Assembly (NCBI RefSeq): GCF_036014195.1
Contig: NZ_CP107918.1
Coordinates: forward strand, 3,782,001 to 3,846,000
Origin: Streptomyces sp. NBC_00442
Lineage (GTDB): Bacteria > Actinomycetota > Actinomycetes > Streptomycetales > Streptomycetaceae
Length of the DNA: 64,000 nucleotides
Direction: 5' to 3'
The notes beneath the pieces are model-generated. The model searched no databases and was not told the DNA's origin. It was given only the letters and a program-made list of their open reading frames with translations. Positions 26,024-34,611 of this stretch are shown in pieces; position 1 is the first letter of the stretch; the number at the start of each line of letters is the position of its first letter. The position numbers and the translations under genes were made by a program.

Positions 26024-26935
26024 ATGGATTCGTACAAGAACGGGGCCAGTGCCGGGAGCAGGGCCGAGGACAGCGCATCCGAGCAGGTCGGAGTGGGTGC
26101 GGACGGCTCCGGCGACCCGGTGACGAGCGAGCGGGCAGCCCCGGCGGGGCAGGAATCCGCCCCGGAATCCGTCCCGGAAACCGGCCCCCCATCCGGGCCG
26201 TCCGGCGCGCCGCGCGACCCCGCCGGGGACCTCTCGGACGCCGGTGGCGGTGGCGGGGGCGAGGGCGAGGCCCCGCAGGGGATCGCCGGGCTGCCCGTCC
26301 GGTTCCAGGCGGTGGCCGCCGTCGGGCTCGCGGTCGTCGGCGTGATCGCCTTGGTGCAGATCGGGATGGTGTTCCTGCACGTCGCACCGTCCAACACCAT
26401 CAGCAAGCAGTACGGCACCGCGGTCGACGACTGGATCTACCCCGAGTTCGAGCAGAACTGGAAGCTCTTCGCGCCCAATCCGCTCCAGCAGAACATCGAC
26501 GTCCAGGGGCGTGCCGAGATCAAGTTGCCGGACGGCAGCACCAGGACCACCGACTGGATCGACTTCTCGGCCCAGGACGGCGCCGCCATCCGCCACAACC
26601 CGCTGCCCAGTCACACCGAGCAGAACGAACTGCGCCGCGGCTGGGACTTCTTCGTCGGGTCCCACACCGACGACAACAAGCCGAACGGCCTGCGCGGCGA
26701 GCTGTCCGAGCAGTACCTGCGGCGCATCGTGATGCTCAGGCTCGGCGCGCACCGCGACGGCGGCACGGTCGACCGGATCCAGCTCCGGTCCATGACGATC
26801 TCCGTCAAGGGCCCGTCATGGAGCGACGAGAAGACCGACACCCGGCCGTCCTACCGGGTGATCCCCTGGTGGACGGTGGGCCCGGCCGACCTGCCCAAGG
26901 GCGCCGGCGACGCACGCACGGAGGCGCAGCGGTGA
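26024..26935 (+). CDS. DUF5819 family membrane protein
   Basis: A 303-residue protein with a Pro/Gly/Ser-rich cytoplasmic head, one membrane span near residues 98-118 (VAAVGLAVVGVIALVQIGMVF), and an exposed domain with FEQNWKLFAPNPLQQN, a family signature, then LRRGWDFFVGSH. The start could also be the GTG at 25991; I chose the ATG because the GTG overlaps a DnaA-like repeat. It overlaps the next gene by 4 bp. DUF5819 next to HTTM recalls SdpA-SdpB in Bacillus, where such a pair matures a secreted toxin; that analogy is inference. Confidence 0.85.
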   Translation: MDSYKNGASAGSRAEDSASEQVGVGADGSGDPVTSERAAPAGQESAPESVPETGPPSGPSGAPRDPAGDLSDAGGGGGGEGEAPQGIAGLPVRFQAVAAVGLAVVGVIALVQIGMVFLHVAPSNTISKQYGTAVDDWIYPEFEQNWKLFAPNPLQQNIDVQGRAEIKLPDGSTRTTDWIDFSAQDGAAIRHNPLPSHTEQNELRRGWDFFVGSHTDDNKPNGLRGELSEQYLRRIVMLRLGAHRDGGTVDRIQLRSMTISVKGPSWSDEKTDTRPSYRVIPWWTVGPADLPKGAGDARTEAQR

Positions 26936-28233
26936 CCACGTACGACCACGACGAGCCGGCCGGCCACCGCTCCCCGGCCACCGGTACCTCCCGACCGCCC
27001 GCAGGCACCGGCGCCATCCACACCTCCGCCACCCCCGGCCCCGCCCAGGTGCCCCCCGGCCCCGGCGAGACGTGGGCCGCGCGCGCCGTGCGGGTCGCTT
27101 CGGCCGCGGCCCTCGGCCCGTACCAGAGCGCCGTCGTACGGATCGGTTTCTCCGCGACCTGGCTGTTCTTCCTGCTGCGCGAGCTGCCCAACCGGCGTGA
27201 GCTGTACGGCCCCGACGGACCCTGGAGCTGGGGCCTCGGCAACCGTCTGGTGGACGGGAACCACGCGTTCACCGTGCTCCTGTGGAGCGACAGCACCGTC
27301 TGGTTCGAGGTCGTGTACGCGCTCGCCGTCGTGTCGAGCGTGCTCCTCCTGCTCGGCTGGCGCACCCGCACCATGTCCGTCGTCTTCATGATCGGCGTGC
27401 TCTCTCTGCAGAATCGCTCCGTCTTCGCGGGGGACGGCGGTGACAACGTCATCCACCTGATGGCGATCTATCTCGTCTTCACGCGGTGCGCCCGCGTCTG
27501 GTCGCTGGACGCGCGGCGCCTCGCGCGCGGCGGCCGGGACCGGGTCGGCCCGGTGCTGTGGGCGGTGTGCGGACTCGCGCTGCTGGCCGGTACCTGGCGT
27601 ACGTCCGGGGCCGGTGTCTTCGGCGCCGGCGAGTGGTGGCTGTGGGTCGTGTTCTGGGGCATGTGGGCCGCGCAGGGGCTGTGGTGGGCGGCCCACCGGT
27701 ACGCGGGCGCCGACGCGCGGGCGCTGCTCGACGTCCTCGCCAACCTCGTCCACAATGCCGCGATGGTCGTGATCATGGCGGAGGTCTGCCTGGTCTACGC
27801 GACCGCCGGCTGGTACAAGATCCAGGGCAGCCGCTGGCAGGACGGCACGGCGCTGTTCTACCCGCTCAAGCTCGACTACTTCTCGCCGTGGCCCGAACTC
27901 TCCTCCCTGCTGGGCACGAGCGGCGTGATCGTCATGCTCCTCACCTATGGAACGGTCATGGTGCAGGTGGCGTTCCCGTTCACGCTGTTCAACCGCCGGG
28001 TCAAGAACGTGCTGCTGGTGGCGATGATGCTGGAGCACGCCGGGATCGCGGTCCTGCTGGGCCTGCCGTTCTTCTCCCTCGCGATGATCGCCGCCGACGC
28101 CGTGTTCCTTCCGACGTCCTTCCTGCGCCGGGTGGGGGCCTACGCGGGCCGGCTGCGGCCGGGCGCGCGCCTTCCCGGGCAGCGCGGACAGGGGGCGGAC
28201 GAGGTCGAAAGGCCCCGTACGCTCGTGGGGTGA
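26932..28233 (+). CDS. HTTM domain integral membrane protein
   Basis: A 433-residue polytopic protein of the HTTM group (horizontally transferred transmembrane, related to vitamin-K-dependent gamma-carboxylase). Hydrophobic spans cluster between about 70 and 400; typical segments include GGDNVIHLMAIYLVF, ATAGWYKIQGSRWQDGTALFYPL and MLEHAGIAVLLGLPFFSLAMI. GTG at 26932 overlaps the DUF5819 stop, and its own stop overlaps the methyltransferase start, so three genes are coupled. In the SdpB-type use of HTTM the partner is a small soluble or anchored protein, here DUF5819. No toxin-like small gene is visible beside it. Confidence 0.85.
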   Translation: MTTYDHDEPAGHRSPATGTSRPPAGTGAIHTSATPGPAQVPPGPGETWAARAVRVASAAALGPYQSAVVRIGFSATWLFFLLRELPNRRELYGPDGPWSWGLGNRLVDGNHAFTVLLWSDSTVWFEVVYALAVVSSVLLLLGWRTRTMSVVFMIGVLSLQNRSVFAGDGGDNVIHLMAIYLVFTRCARVWSLDARRLARGGRDRVGPVLWAVCGLALLAGTWRTSGAGVFGAGEWWLWVVFWGMWAAQGLWWAAHRYAGADARALLDVLANLVHNAAMVVIMAEVCLVYATAGWYKIQGSRWQDGTALFYPLKLDYFSPWPELSSLLGTSGVIVMLLTYGTVMVQVAFPFTLFNRRVKNVLLVAMMLEHAGIAVLLGLPFFSLAMIAADAVFLPTSFLRRVGAYAGRLRPGARLPGQRGQGADEVERPRTLVG

Positions 28234-28940
28234 GCAGCACCGAACAGCCGGCCCGCGCCGAGGACACCACCCCGGCCGGCGTCGAGGAGACCCCGGCCGG
28301 CGACCCCATGCAGTACGACGAAGGCTTCGGCCCGGCCGAGGTCGGGGTGGGTCCGCACCCGTTGCCCTGGCCCGAGGGCGAGCGCTACGACCCGGAGCTG
28401 CTCGCCCATGGCGACCGGCGCAATGTCGTCGACGCCTACCGCTACTGGACGCGCGAGGCGATCGTCGCGGACCTCGACACCCGGCGGCACGACTTCCACG
28501 TGGCCGTCGAGAACTGGGGCCACGACTTCAACATCGGATCCGTGGTGCGCACCGCCAACGCGTTCCTCGCCAAGGAGATCCACATCGTGGGCCGGCGCCG
28601 CTGGAACCGGCGCGGGGCCATGGTCACCGACCGCTACCAGCATGTGCGCCACCACCCGGACACCGAGTCGCTGACCGCATGGGCGCTGGCGGAGGGCGTG
28701 CCGATCATCGGCATCGACAATCTGCCGGGCGCGGTGCCGCTGGAGCGGACCGAGCTGCCGCGCCGATGTGTCCTGCTCTTCGGGCAGGAGGGCCCCGGGC
28801 TCACCGAGGAGGCGCGCGAGCACGCCCATATGGTGTGCTCCATCGCCCAGTTCGGCTCCACGCGGTCCATCAACGCGGGCGCCGCCGCGGCCATCGCGAT
28901 GCACGCCTGGGTGCAGCGGCACGCCGTCGTCCCCGGCTGA
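28230..28940 (+). CDS. SpoU/TrmH-family RNA 2'-O-ribose methyltransferase
   Basis: A 236-residue SPOUT methyltransferase. The three motifs are present: NIGSVVRTANAF (motif 1), LLFGQEGPGL (motif 2, SAM binding) and GSTRSINAGAAAAI (motif 3, knot). It modifies tRNA or 23S rRNA, target not deducible. It overlaps HTTM by 4 bp. The last ~11 codons and stop are duplicated as a 42-bp tandem repeat; in the second copy the stop is mutated to CGA and is not read. Confidence 0.92.
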   Translation: MSSTEQPARAEDTTPAGVEETPAGDPMQYDEGFGPAEVGVGPHPLPWPEGERYDPELLAHGDRRNVVDAYRYWTREAIVADLDTRRHDFHVAVENWGHDFNIGSVVRTANAFLAKEIHIVGRRRWNRRGAMVTDRYQHVRHHPDTESLTAWALAEGVPIIGIDNLPGAVPLERTELPRRCVLLFGQEGPGLTEEAREHAHMVCSIAQFGSTRSINAGAAAAIAMHAWVQRHAVVPG

Positions 28941-28992
28941 CGCGCCGCCCGGGTGCAGCGGCACGCCGTCGTCCCCGACCGACGCGCCGCTG
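28909..28992. repeat. 42-bp tandem duplication spanning the methyltransferase stop
   Basis: Two 42-bp copies (28909-28950 and 28951-28992) share the sequence beginning GGGTGCAGCGGCACGCCG, with four differences. The first copy carries the stop TGA; the second has CGA. A recent slippage duplication. Confidence 0.85.
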
Positions 28993-29017
28993 CCGCCCGC
29001 CCCGTGAGGGGCCGTGC

Positions 29018-30682
29018 TCAGGCCTGCCTGCGGACCTCCACCACGCGGAAGCGGTTGGCCACGAACGCCCCGTCGCACAGGGCCGCGTTGGCCGCGGGGT
29101 TGCCGCCCGAGCCGTGGAAGTCGGAGAAGGCGGCCGTCTGGTTGACGTAGACCCCGCCCGTCAGGTTCAGCGACAGCTGGGCCGACTCCTCCAGGCAGAC
29201 ATCCTCCACCGCGCGCTCCACCTCGGGTGAGGTGGTGTACGCGCCGACCGTCATGGCGCCCTTGTCGCGGACCGTGCGGCGCAGCAGCTCGACCGCGTCC
29301 GCCGTGGAGTCGACGGCGACGGCGAAGGAGACCGGGCCGAAACACTCCGACAGGTAGGCGGCCTCGCTGTCCGGCTTCGCGCCGTCCAGCTTGACGATCA
29401 CGGGGGTGCGCACCACCGCCCCGGGGAACTCGGGGTTGGCCACCTCCCGTGAGGGCAGGGCGACTTCCCCGAGGCCCGCCGCCGCCTCCAGACGGGACTT
29501 CACATCGGGGTTGACGAGGGCGCCGAGCAGCGCGTTGGCCCGGCCGTCGTCGCCGAGGAGGCCACCGACCGCGCCCGCGAGGTCGGTGACCACCTCGTCG
29601 TAGGACTTCCTTCCCGCGTCGGTGGTGATGCCGTCGCGGGGGATCAGCAGGTTCTGCGGGGTGGTGCACATCTGGCCGCTGTAGAGGGACAGCGAGAAGG
29701 ACAGGTTGGCGAGCATGCCCTTGTAGTCGTCGGTGGAGTCGATGACCACCGTGTTGACGCCGGCCTTCTCCGTGTAGACCTGCGCCTGGCGGGCGTTGGC
29801 CTCCAGCCAGTCGCCGAAGGCGGAGGAGCCCGTGTAGTCGATGATCTTGATCTCGGGGCGGACCGCGAGGGTCTTGGCGATGCCCTCGCCGGGCCGCTCG
29901 GCCGCGAGCGCCACCAGGTTGGGGTCGAAGCCCGCCTCGGCCAGCACCTCGCGCGCCACCTTCACCGTCATCGCGAGCGGCAGCACCGCGCGCGGGTGCG
30001 GCTTGACCAGGACCGGGTTGCCGGTGGCGAGGGAGGCGAAGAGGCCCGGGTAGCCGTTCCACGTCGGGAAGGTGTTGCAGCCGATGAGCAGGGCAATGCC
30101 GCGCCCGGCCGGCGTGAACGTCTTGGTGAGCTCCAGAGGGTCGCGCTTGCCCTGCGGCTTGGACCAGGCGGCGCTGCCCGAGGGGGTGCGGGTCTGCTCC
30201 TGGTAGGCGTACGCGACGGCCTCGAGCCCGCGGTCCTGGGCGTGCGGGCCACCGGCCTGGAACGCCATCATGAAGGCCTGGCCGCTGGTGTGCATGACCG
30301 CGTGCGCGAACTCGTGGGTGCGCGCTCCGATGCGGGCCAGGATCTCGACGCAGACCAGCGCCCGCGTCTCGGGCCCGGCGGCCCGCCAGGCGGCCATGCC
30401 GGCGCGCATCGCGGGCAGCAGGACGTCGAGGTCGGGGTGCGGGTACTGGACGCCCAACTCGATTCCGTAGGGCGAGACTTCGGCGCCCGTCCAGTCGTCG
30501 GTGCCCGGCTGGTCGAGGTCGAAGCGGCGGTTCAGGAGCGCGTCGAAGGCAGCCTTGCCGTCCTCGGCCCCGGTCTCCCCGTAGGCCTTGGGGTGCTCCG
30601 GGTGCGGCGACCAGTACGCACGCGTGCGGATCGCCTCCAGGGCCCCGTCCAGGGTGGGCCTGTGCTTCTCGGTCAGCTGCAT
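29018..30682 (-). CDS. paaN: Phenylacetic acid degradation protein PaaN (aldehyde dehydrogenase family)
   Basis: A 554-residue ALDH-superfamily protein. The nucleotide-binding region GCNTFPTWNGYPGLFASLATGNP, the TGSSAFGDW loop and the catalytic cysteine in YSGQMCTTPQNLL match the PaaN group, which acts on the ring-opening aldehyde of the paa pathway in actinobacteria (a MaoC-less PaaZ counterpart). ATG at 30682 follows a GAGTTGCTCC leader. It is divergent from the paaH-paaR operon across a shared operator. Confidence 0.93.
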   Translation of the reverse strand: MQLTEKHRPTLDGALEAIRTRAYWSPHPEHPKAYGETGAEDGKAAFDALLNRRFDLDQPGTDDWTGAEVSPYGIELGVQYPHPDLDVLLPAMRAGMAAWRAAGPETRALVCVEILARIGARTHEFAHAVMHTSGQAFMMAFQAGGPHAQDRGLEAVAYAYQEQTRTPSGSAAWSKPQGKRDPLELTKTFTPAGRGIALLIGCNTFPTWNGYPGLFASLATGNPVLVKPHPRAVLPLAMTVKVAREVLAEAGFDPNLVALAAERPGEGIAKTLAVRPEIKIIDYTGSSAFGDWLEANARQAQVYTEKAGVNTVVIDSTDDYKGMLANLSFSLSLYSGQMCTTPQNLLIPRDGITTDAGRKSYDEVVTDLAGAVGGLLGDDGRANALLGALVNPDVKSRLEAAAGLGEVALPSREVANPEFPGAVVRTPVIVKLDGAKPDSEAAYLSECFGPVSFAVAVDSTADAVELLRRTVRDKGAMTVGAYTTSPEVERAVEDVCLEESAQLSLNLTGGVYVNQTAAFSDFHGSGGNPAANAALCDGAFVANRFRVVEVRRQA

Positions 30683-30741
30683 GGAGCAACTCCTCGTCGA
30701 GTCTTCGAGCTGGGCAGGGAGAGCCGGACACCGTTAGAGTA

Positions 30742-30755
30742 ACCGAACGATCGGT
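30742..30755. promoter_or_regulatory. PaaR-type TetR operator in the paaN-paaH divergent promoter
   Basis: ACCGAACGATCGGT, the exact reverse complement of the site upstream of paaA. It lies 60 bp from the paaN start and 144 bp from the paaH start. Confidence 0.7.
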
Positions 30756-30780
30756 CGGGACAAGAGGGTCCGGGGAAACC

Positions 30781-30807
30781 TGTGGACAACGGCAAACCTG
30801 TGGACAA
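30781..30807 (-). other. Pair of DnaA-box-like sites
   Basis: Two perfect TGTGGACAA 9-mers (reverse of TTGTCCACA) at 30781-30789 and 30799-30807, 18 bp apart, in the paaN-paaH divergent promoter beside the TetR operator. Confidence 0.5.
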
Positions 30808-30898
30808 CTCCCGGCCACGCCCGCCGCGGCGCCCGTCGTGCGGCCCCGTGAGGGGGCCCGCCGGGCCCGTGGGCACGCCGTAGGGGAGGATCGCGTTC

Positions 30899-32515
30899 AT
30901 GACCAAAACCGCCAGCGCCTCAGCGATCGCGCCGAGCCGTACCGTCGCCGTCGTCGGCACCGGGACCATGGGGCAGGGCATCGCCCAGGTCGCCCTCGTC
31001 GCCGGACACCCCGTACGGCTCTACGACGCCGTGCCCGGCCGGGCACGCGAGGCCGCGGACGCCCTTGCCGGCCGCCTGGAGCGGCTGGTCGACAAGGGCC
31101 GCATGGACGGCGCCGCACGCGACGCCGCGCTGGCCCGTCTGTACCCCGCCGACGCCCTCGCCGAGCTCGCCGACGCGGCGCTCGTCGTCGAGGCCGTCCT
31201 GGAACAACTCCCCGTCAAGCAGGAGCTGTTCACCGCGCTCGAAGCGGTGGTGGCCGAGGACTGCCTGCTCGCCACCAACACCTCCTCGCTCTCGGTCACC
31301 GCGATCGCGGGGGCGCTCGCGCACCCCGGCCGCTTCGTCGGCCTGCACTTCTTCAACCCTGCGCCGCTGCTCCCGCTGGTCGAGGTCGTCAGCGGTTTCG
31401 CCACCGACGAGGCCGCCGCGACCCGTGCGTACGAGACGGCGCAAGCCTGGGGCAAGACGCCGGTGCGCTGCACCGACACCCCGGGCTTCATCGTCAACCG
31501 CATCGCCCGCCCCTTCTACGCCGAAGCCTTCGCCGTCCACGAGGAGCGGGGCGCGGACCCGGCCACCATCGACGCGGTGCTGCGCGAGTGCGGCGGTTTC
31601 CGGATGGGCCCGTTCGAACTGACCGACCTCATCGGGCAGGACGTGAACGAGGCGGTGACGCGCTCGGTCTGGGAGTCCTTCTTCCAGAGCCCCAAGTTCA
31701 CCCCGTCCCTCGCCCAGCGCCGCCTGGTCGAGTCCGGGCTGCACGGGCGCAAGAGCGGGCGCGGCTGGTACGCGTACGAGGCACCTGGCGTATCCGGCGC
31801 GGCGGGCTCCTCCAGCGCGTCCAGCGCCGGTGGTGCCGGTGGTGCGGGTGCCGCCGGTGGCGCGCCCTCACAGAATGCGGGGCGCCCCGAGCCGCACACC
31901 GCCCCGCCCGCGAAGGCGCCCGCGTCCGTCACCGTCGTCGGTGACCTGGGCCCGGCCCGCGAACTGGTCGCGATGATGACCGAAGCCGGCATCGACGTGA
32001 CGAGCGTCAACGAGGGCGGCCCCTACATCGAGCTTCCGGGGGATGGACAGCTCGTCCCGGCCGACGGCAAGACGTCCGTCGAGTTCGCGGACGTCGTGTA
32101 CTTCGACCTCGCCCTCGACTACCGGGGCGCCACCCGCATCGCGCTCTCCGCGAGCGAGGACACCTCCGAGCGCGCCGTGGCCGAAGCCGTCGGCCTGTTC
32201 CAGAAGCTCGGCAAGGAGGTCAGCGTCATCGGTGACGTGCCGGGCATGATCGTCGCCCGTACCGTCGCGATGCTCGTCGATCTCGCCGCCGACGCCATCG
32301 CCAAGGGTGTCGCCACACCCGAGGACATCGACACCGCGATGCGCCTCGGCGTCAACTACCCGCTGGGGCCGGTCGAATGGAACCGGCGCCTGGGCCGGGA
32401 CTGGGCGTACGACGTGCTCTCGGCGCTCCACGAGCGCTGCCCCACCGGCCGCTACGCGCCCTCGCTCGCGCTCTACCGACAGGCGTACGCCGGCGACGAG
32501 GAGACGGGCTCATGA
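30899..32515 (+). CDS. paaH: 3-Hydroxyacyl-CoA dehydrogenase (PaaH-type)
   Basis: A 538-residue NAD-dependent dehydrogenase oxidising 3-hydroxyacyl-CoA, here probably 3-hydroxyadipyl-CoA from the phenylacetate pathway. The N-terminal Rossmann motif GTGTMGQGIAQVA (about 20-32), the catalytic histidine in LHFFNPAPLLPLVE and the GFIVNRIARPF hinge are clear, followed by the first C-terminal domain (to about 300). A Gly/Ala/Ser-rich linker leads to a second, degenerate unit ending in PLGPVEWNRRLGRDW, as in PaaH-type fused enzymes. It overlaps the TetR gene by 4 bp. Confidence 0.93.
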   Translation: MTKTASASAIAPSRTVAVVGTGTMGQGIAQVALVAGHPVRLYDAVPGRAREAADALAGRLERLVDKGRMDGAARDAALARLYPADALAELADAALVVEAVLEQLPVKQELFTALEAVVAEDCLLATNTSSLSVTAIAGALAHPGRFVGLHFFNPAPLLPLVEVVSGFATDEAAATRAYETAQAWGKTPVRCTDTPGFIVNRIARPFYAEAFAVHEERGADPATIDAVLRECGGFRMGPFELTDLIGQDVNEAVTRSVWESFFQSPKFTPSLAQRRLVESGLHGRKSGRGWYAYEAPGVSGAAGSSSASSAGGAGGAGAAGGAPSQNAGRPEPHTAPPAKAPASVTVVGDLGPARELVAMMTEAGIDVTSVNEGGPYIELPGDGQLVPADGKTSVEFADVVYFDLALDYRGATRIALSASEDTSERAVAEAVGLFQKLGKEVSVIGDVPGMIVARTVAMLVDLAADAIAKGVATPEDIDTAMRLGVNYPLGPVEWNRRLGRDWAYDVLSALHERCPTGRYAPSLALYRQAYAGDEETGS

Positions 32516-33105
32516 CCACGGCCAAGCGCGACACCTACACGCCCGAGACCCTCCTGACGGTGGCGGTGCGGATCTTCAACGAGCGTGGCTACGACGGCAC
32601 GTCGATGGAGCACCTGTCCAAGGCGGCCGGGATCTCCAAGTCGTCGATCTACCACCATGTCTCCGGCAAGGAGGAACTCCTGCGCCGGGCCGTGAGCCGC
32701 GCCATCGACGGTCTCTTCGGCGTCCTGGACGAACCCGGTGCCCAGCGCGGCCGCTCCATCGAGCGGGTCGAGTACGTCACCCGACGTACCGTCGAAGTCC
32801 TCACGGCCGAACTCCCCTACGTCACGCTGCTGTTGCGCGTCCGCGGCAACACCAAGACGGAGCGCTGGGCCATGGAGCGCCGCCGGGAGTTCGACCAGCG
32901 CGTCGCCGACCTGCTCAAGGCGGCCGTCGCCGACGGTGACCTCCGCGACGACCTGGACATTCGGCTGGCGACCCGGCTGCTCTTCGGCATGGTCAACTCC
33001 CTGGTGGAGTGGTACCGGCCGCAGCGCGAGGGCGAGGCGGACGGGGACCAGGTGGCCGACACGGTGGTCAGGATGGCGTTCGAGGGGTTGCGGACCGGCC
33101 ATTGA
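32512..33105 (+). CDS. paaR: TetR/AcrR family repressor, PaaR candidate
   Basis: A 197-residue TetR-type regulator with an N-terminal helix-turn-helix (residues 10-58; KAAGISKSSIYHHVSGKEELL includes the recognition helix) and a helical ligand-binding part. It is translationally coupled to the 3-hydroxyacyl-CoA dehydrogenase by ATGA. The nearby ACCGNNCGNNCGGT palindromes (25931, 30742, and the variant at 34612) are the natural candidates for its operators; phenylacetyl-CoA would be the likely ligand. Binding is inferred from position and family. Confidence 0.85.
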   Translation: MTTAKRDTYTPETLLTVAVRIFNERGYDGTSMEHLSKAAGISKSSIYHHVSGKEELLRRAVSRAIDGLFGVLDEPGAQRGRSIERVEYVTRRTVEVLTAELPYVTLLLRVRGNTKTERWAMERRREFDQRVADLLKAAVADGDLRDDLDIRLATRLLFGMVNSLVEWYRPQREGEADGDQVADTVVRMAFEGLRTGH

Positions 33106-33154
33106 GGACCGGGGCCGTTGACGGAGCCACCGAAGCGGATCACCATCCACGGAC

Positions 33155-33967
33155 ATGGCTGCCTCGCGAACTCCTGCGCCCGTTGTGTCCCTCTGCGCCG
33201 TGGTGCTGCTCGCGGGGCTGACGCTGACCGGATGCAGCGGCACAGGCGGCACGGACGACGCGGCGGGCAGGAAGCCGAACGCGACAGCAGCCGTCGAGAA
33301 GGCCGCCGTCCCGCCCGGTGGGCGGACGGAACCCGTCAAGGGCGACACGTTCGGCTGTCTGACGCCCGAGCAGGCCAAGACTGACTCTGTCGTCTTCCCG
33401 TCCACGACGGGATCGCTCACTGGCGGCTTTCTGACCGGAAATGGCAACACCGGGATCGTTCTCGCCCATCAGTCGGGCGGGAACGTCTGCCAGTGGAAGG
33501 ACAAGGCCGTCGAACTCGGCAAGGCCGGCTTCCGGGTGCTCGCCGTCAACAGCACGACCGGTGACGAGGCCGCCGAGATCGAGGGCGCGGCCGCCACGCT
33601 GCGCCACGAGGGCGCCTGGATGCTGCTCCTCATGGGTGCTTCCGAGGGCGGCGCCGCCGGCCTCCGGGCGGCCGACGACATGCTGCTGAAGCCGGACGCG
33701 CTCGTCGCGCTGTCCGCGCCCGCGGCATACGGCTCGACGGACGCGGTGGCCGCTGCCAGGGGGCTCGCCGTGCCCATGCTCTACATGGCGGGCGGCCGGG
33801 ACGGCGCGTCCACCACGGCCGCGCGCGAGCTGAGCGCGGCGAGCACGAAGGCGCCGGAGAACCGCCTGGTGACCGTCGCGGGAACGGCCGAGCGAGGCGT
33901 GGGCCTGCTGGCCGCTCCCGACGACTGGGAGACCGTGCTCGCCTTCCTGAAGAAGTACTGCACCTGA
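33155..33967 (+). CDS. Lipoprotein with alpha/beta-hydrolase fold
   Basis: A 270-residue exported lipoprotein: signal peptide with lipobox LTGC at Cys27, then a mostly helical/sheet domain that includes GASEGG, the nucleophile elbow pattern of serine hydrolases (Ser163), and a late aspartate in MAGGRDGAS. No clear catalytic His is placed, so activity is unproven. The start region has no strong ribosome site. Downstream it converges on the Lrp-type gene with a short repetitive tail. Confidence 0.8.
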   Translation: MAASRTPAPVVSLCAVVLLAGLTLTGCSGTGGTDDAAGRKPNATAAVEKAAVPPGGRTEPVKGDTFGCLTPEQAKTDSVVFPSTTGSLTGGFLTGNGNTGIVLAHQSGGNVCQWKDKAVELGKAGFRVLAVNSTTGDEAAEIEGAAATLRHEGAWMLLLMGASEGGAAGLRAADDMLLKPDALVALSAPAAYGSTDAVAAARGLAVPMLYMAGGRDGASTTAARELSAASTKAPENRLVTVAGTAERGVGLLAAPDDWETVLAFLKKYCT

Positions 33968-34014
33968 GTGGGTGAGTGGGTGAGCGGGCCTGGCCGCACC
34001 GCACCGCACCGCAC
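33966..34014. repeat. Short direct repeats between convergent genes
   Basis: Three GAGTGGGT-like units are followed by four CGCAC units in the gap after the lipoprotein stop. Simple-sequence drift. Confidence 0.55.
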
Positions 34015-34021
34015 GAGGTGA

Positions 34022-34510
34022 TTACACGGGGTCCAGGTCCGTCTCCTCGAACACCAGGAGCGTCCGCGTGGAGAGCACCTCCGGGATGGACTGGATCCGG
34101 GTGAGGACGAGCTCGCGCAGGGCTCTGTTGTCGGGTGTGTGCACCAGGAGCAGCACGTCGAAGTCCCCGCTCACCAGGGCGATGTGGGCGGCGCCCGGCA
34201 GCTGTTGGAGTTGCTCGCGGACGGTGCGCCACGAGTTCTGGACGATTTTGAGCGTGATGTACGCGGCGGCGCCCTGGCCCGCCCTCTCGTGGTCCACACG
34301 CGCGGTGAAGCCGCGGATCACGCTGTCCTCGACGAGCCGGTTGATCCTGGCGTAGGCGTTGGCGCGCGAGACGTGCACCCGCTCGGCCACGGACCGTATC
34401 GAGGCCCGGCCCTCCGCCTGAAGGATCCGCAGGATGTCGTGGTCGATCTCGTCCAGCGGGCGCGGTGGCACCGGCCGTGCGTCGCCGGTGGCCATTTGTT
34501 CAGCTGCCAT
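34022..34510 (-). CDS. bkdR: Lrp/AsnC family transcriptional regulator (BkdR-type)
   Basis: A 162-residue Lrp/AsnC regulator with an N-terminal winged helix (IRSVAERVHVSRANAYARINRLVEDSV) and a C-terminal RAM effector domain (VSGDFDVLLLVHTPDNRALRELVL). Divergent, 180 bp away, from the E1a-E1b-E2 operon it most likely controls; in Streptomyces an Lrp-like BkdR regulates branched-chain keto-acid dehydrogenase genes. The symbol is assigned from that context. Confidence 0.88.
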   Translation of the reverse strand: MAAEQMATGDARPVPPRPLDEIDHDILRILQAEGRASIRSVAERVHVSRANAYARINRLVEDSVIRGFTARVDHERAGQGAAAYITLKIVQNSWRTVREQLQQLPGAAHIALVSGDFDVLLLVHTPDNRALRELVLTRIQSIPEVLSTRTLLVFEETDLDPV

Positions 34511-34526
34511 GTCCCCCCGCCTTCCT

Positions 34527-34577
34527 GTTGTGGACGACCTGTTCCCATCTCAGGCTGTGGAGAACCGTTTGTCCACA
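34527..34577. other. Cluster of DnaA-like 9-mers in the bkdR-bkdA promoter
   Basis: TTGTCCACA is perfect at 34569-34577; TGTGGAGAA (34556) and TGTGGACGA (34529) each have one mismatch. Three such sites within 50 bp of a divergent promoter. Confidence 0.4.
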
Positions 34578-34611
34578 GGCTGAAGGCGCCTGTAGCCAAA
34601 ATGCGTCCACG

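Noticed and set aside
28140..30818. Long leftward reading frame over the methyltransferase and paaN
   Set aside because: It crosses the stop of paaN's frame and carries no domain; the real genes on both strands explain the region.
30899..32515. Two separate dehydrogenase genes
   Set aside because: The frame is continuous through a Gly/Ala/Ser linker, as in known fused PaaH-type enzymes.
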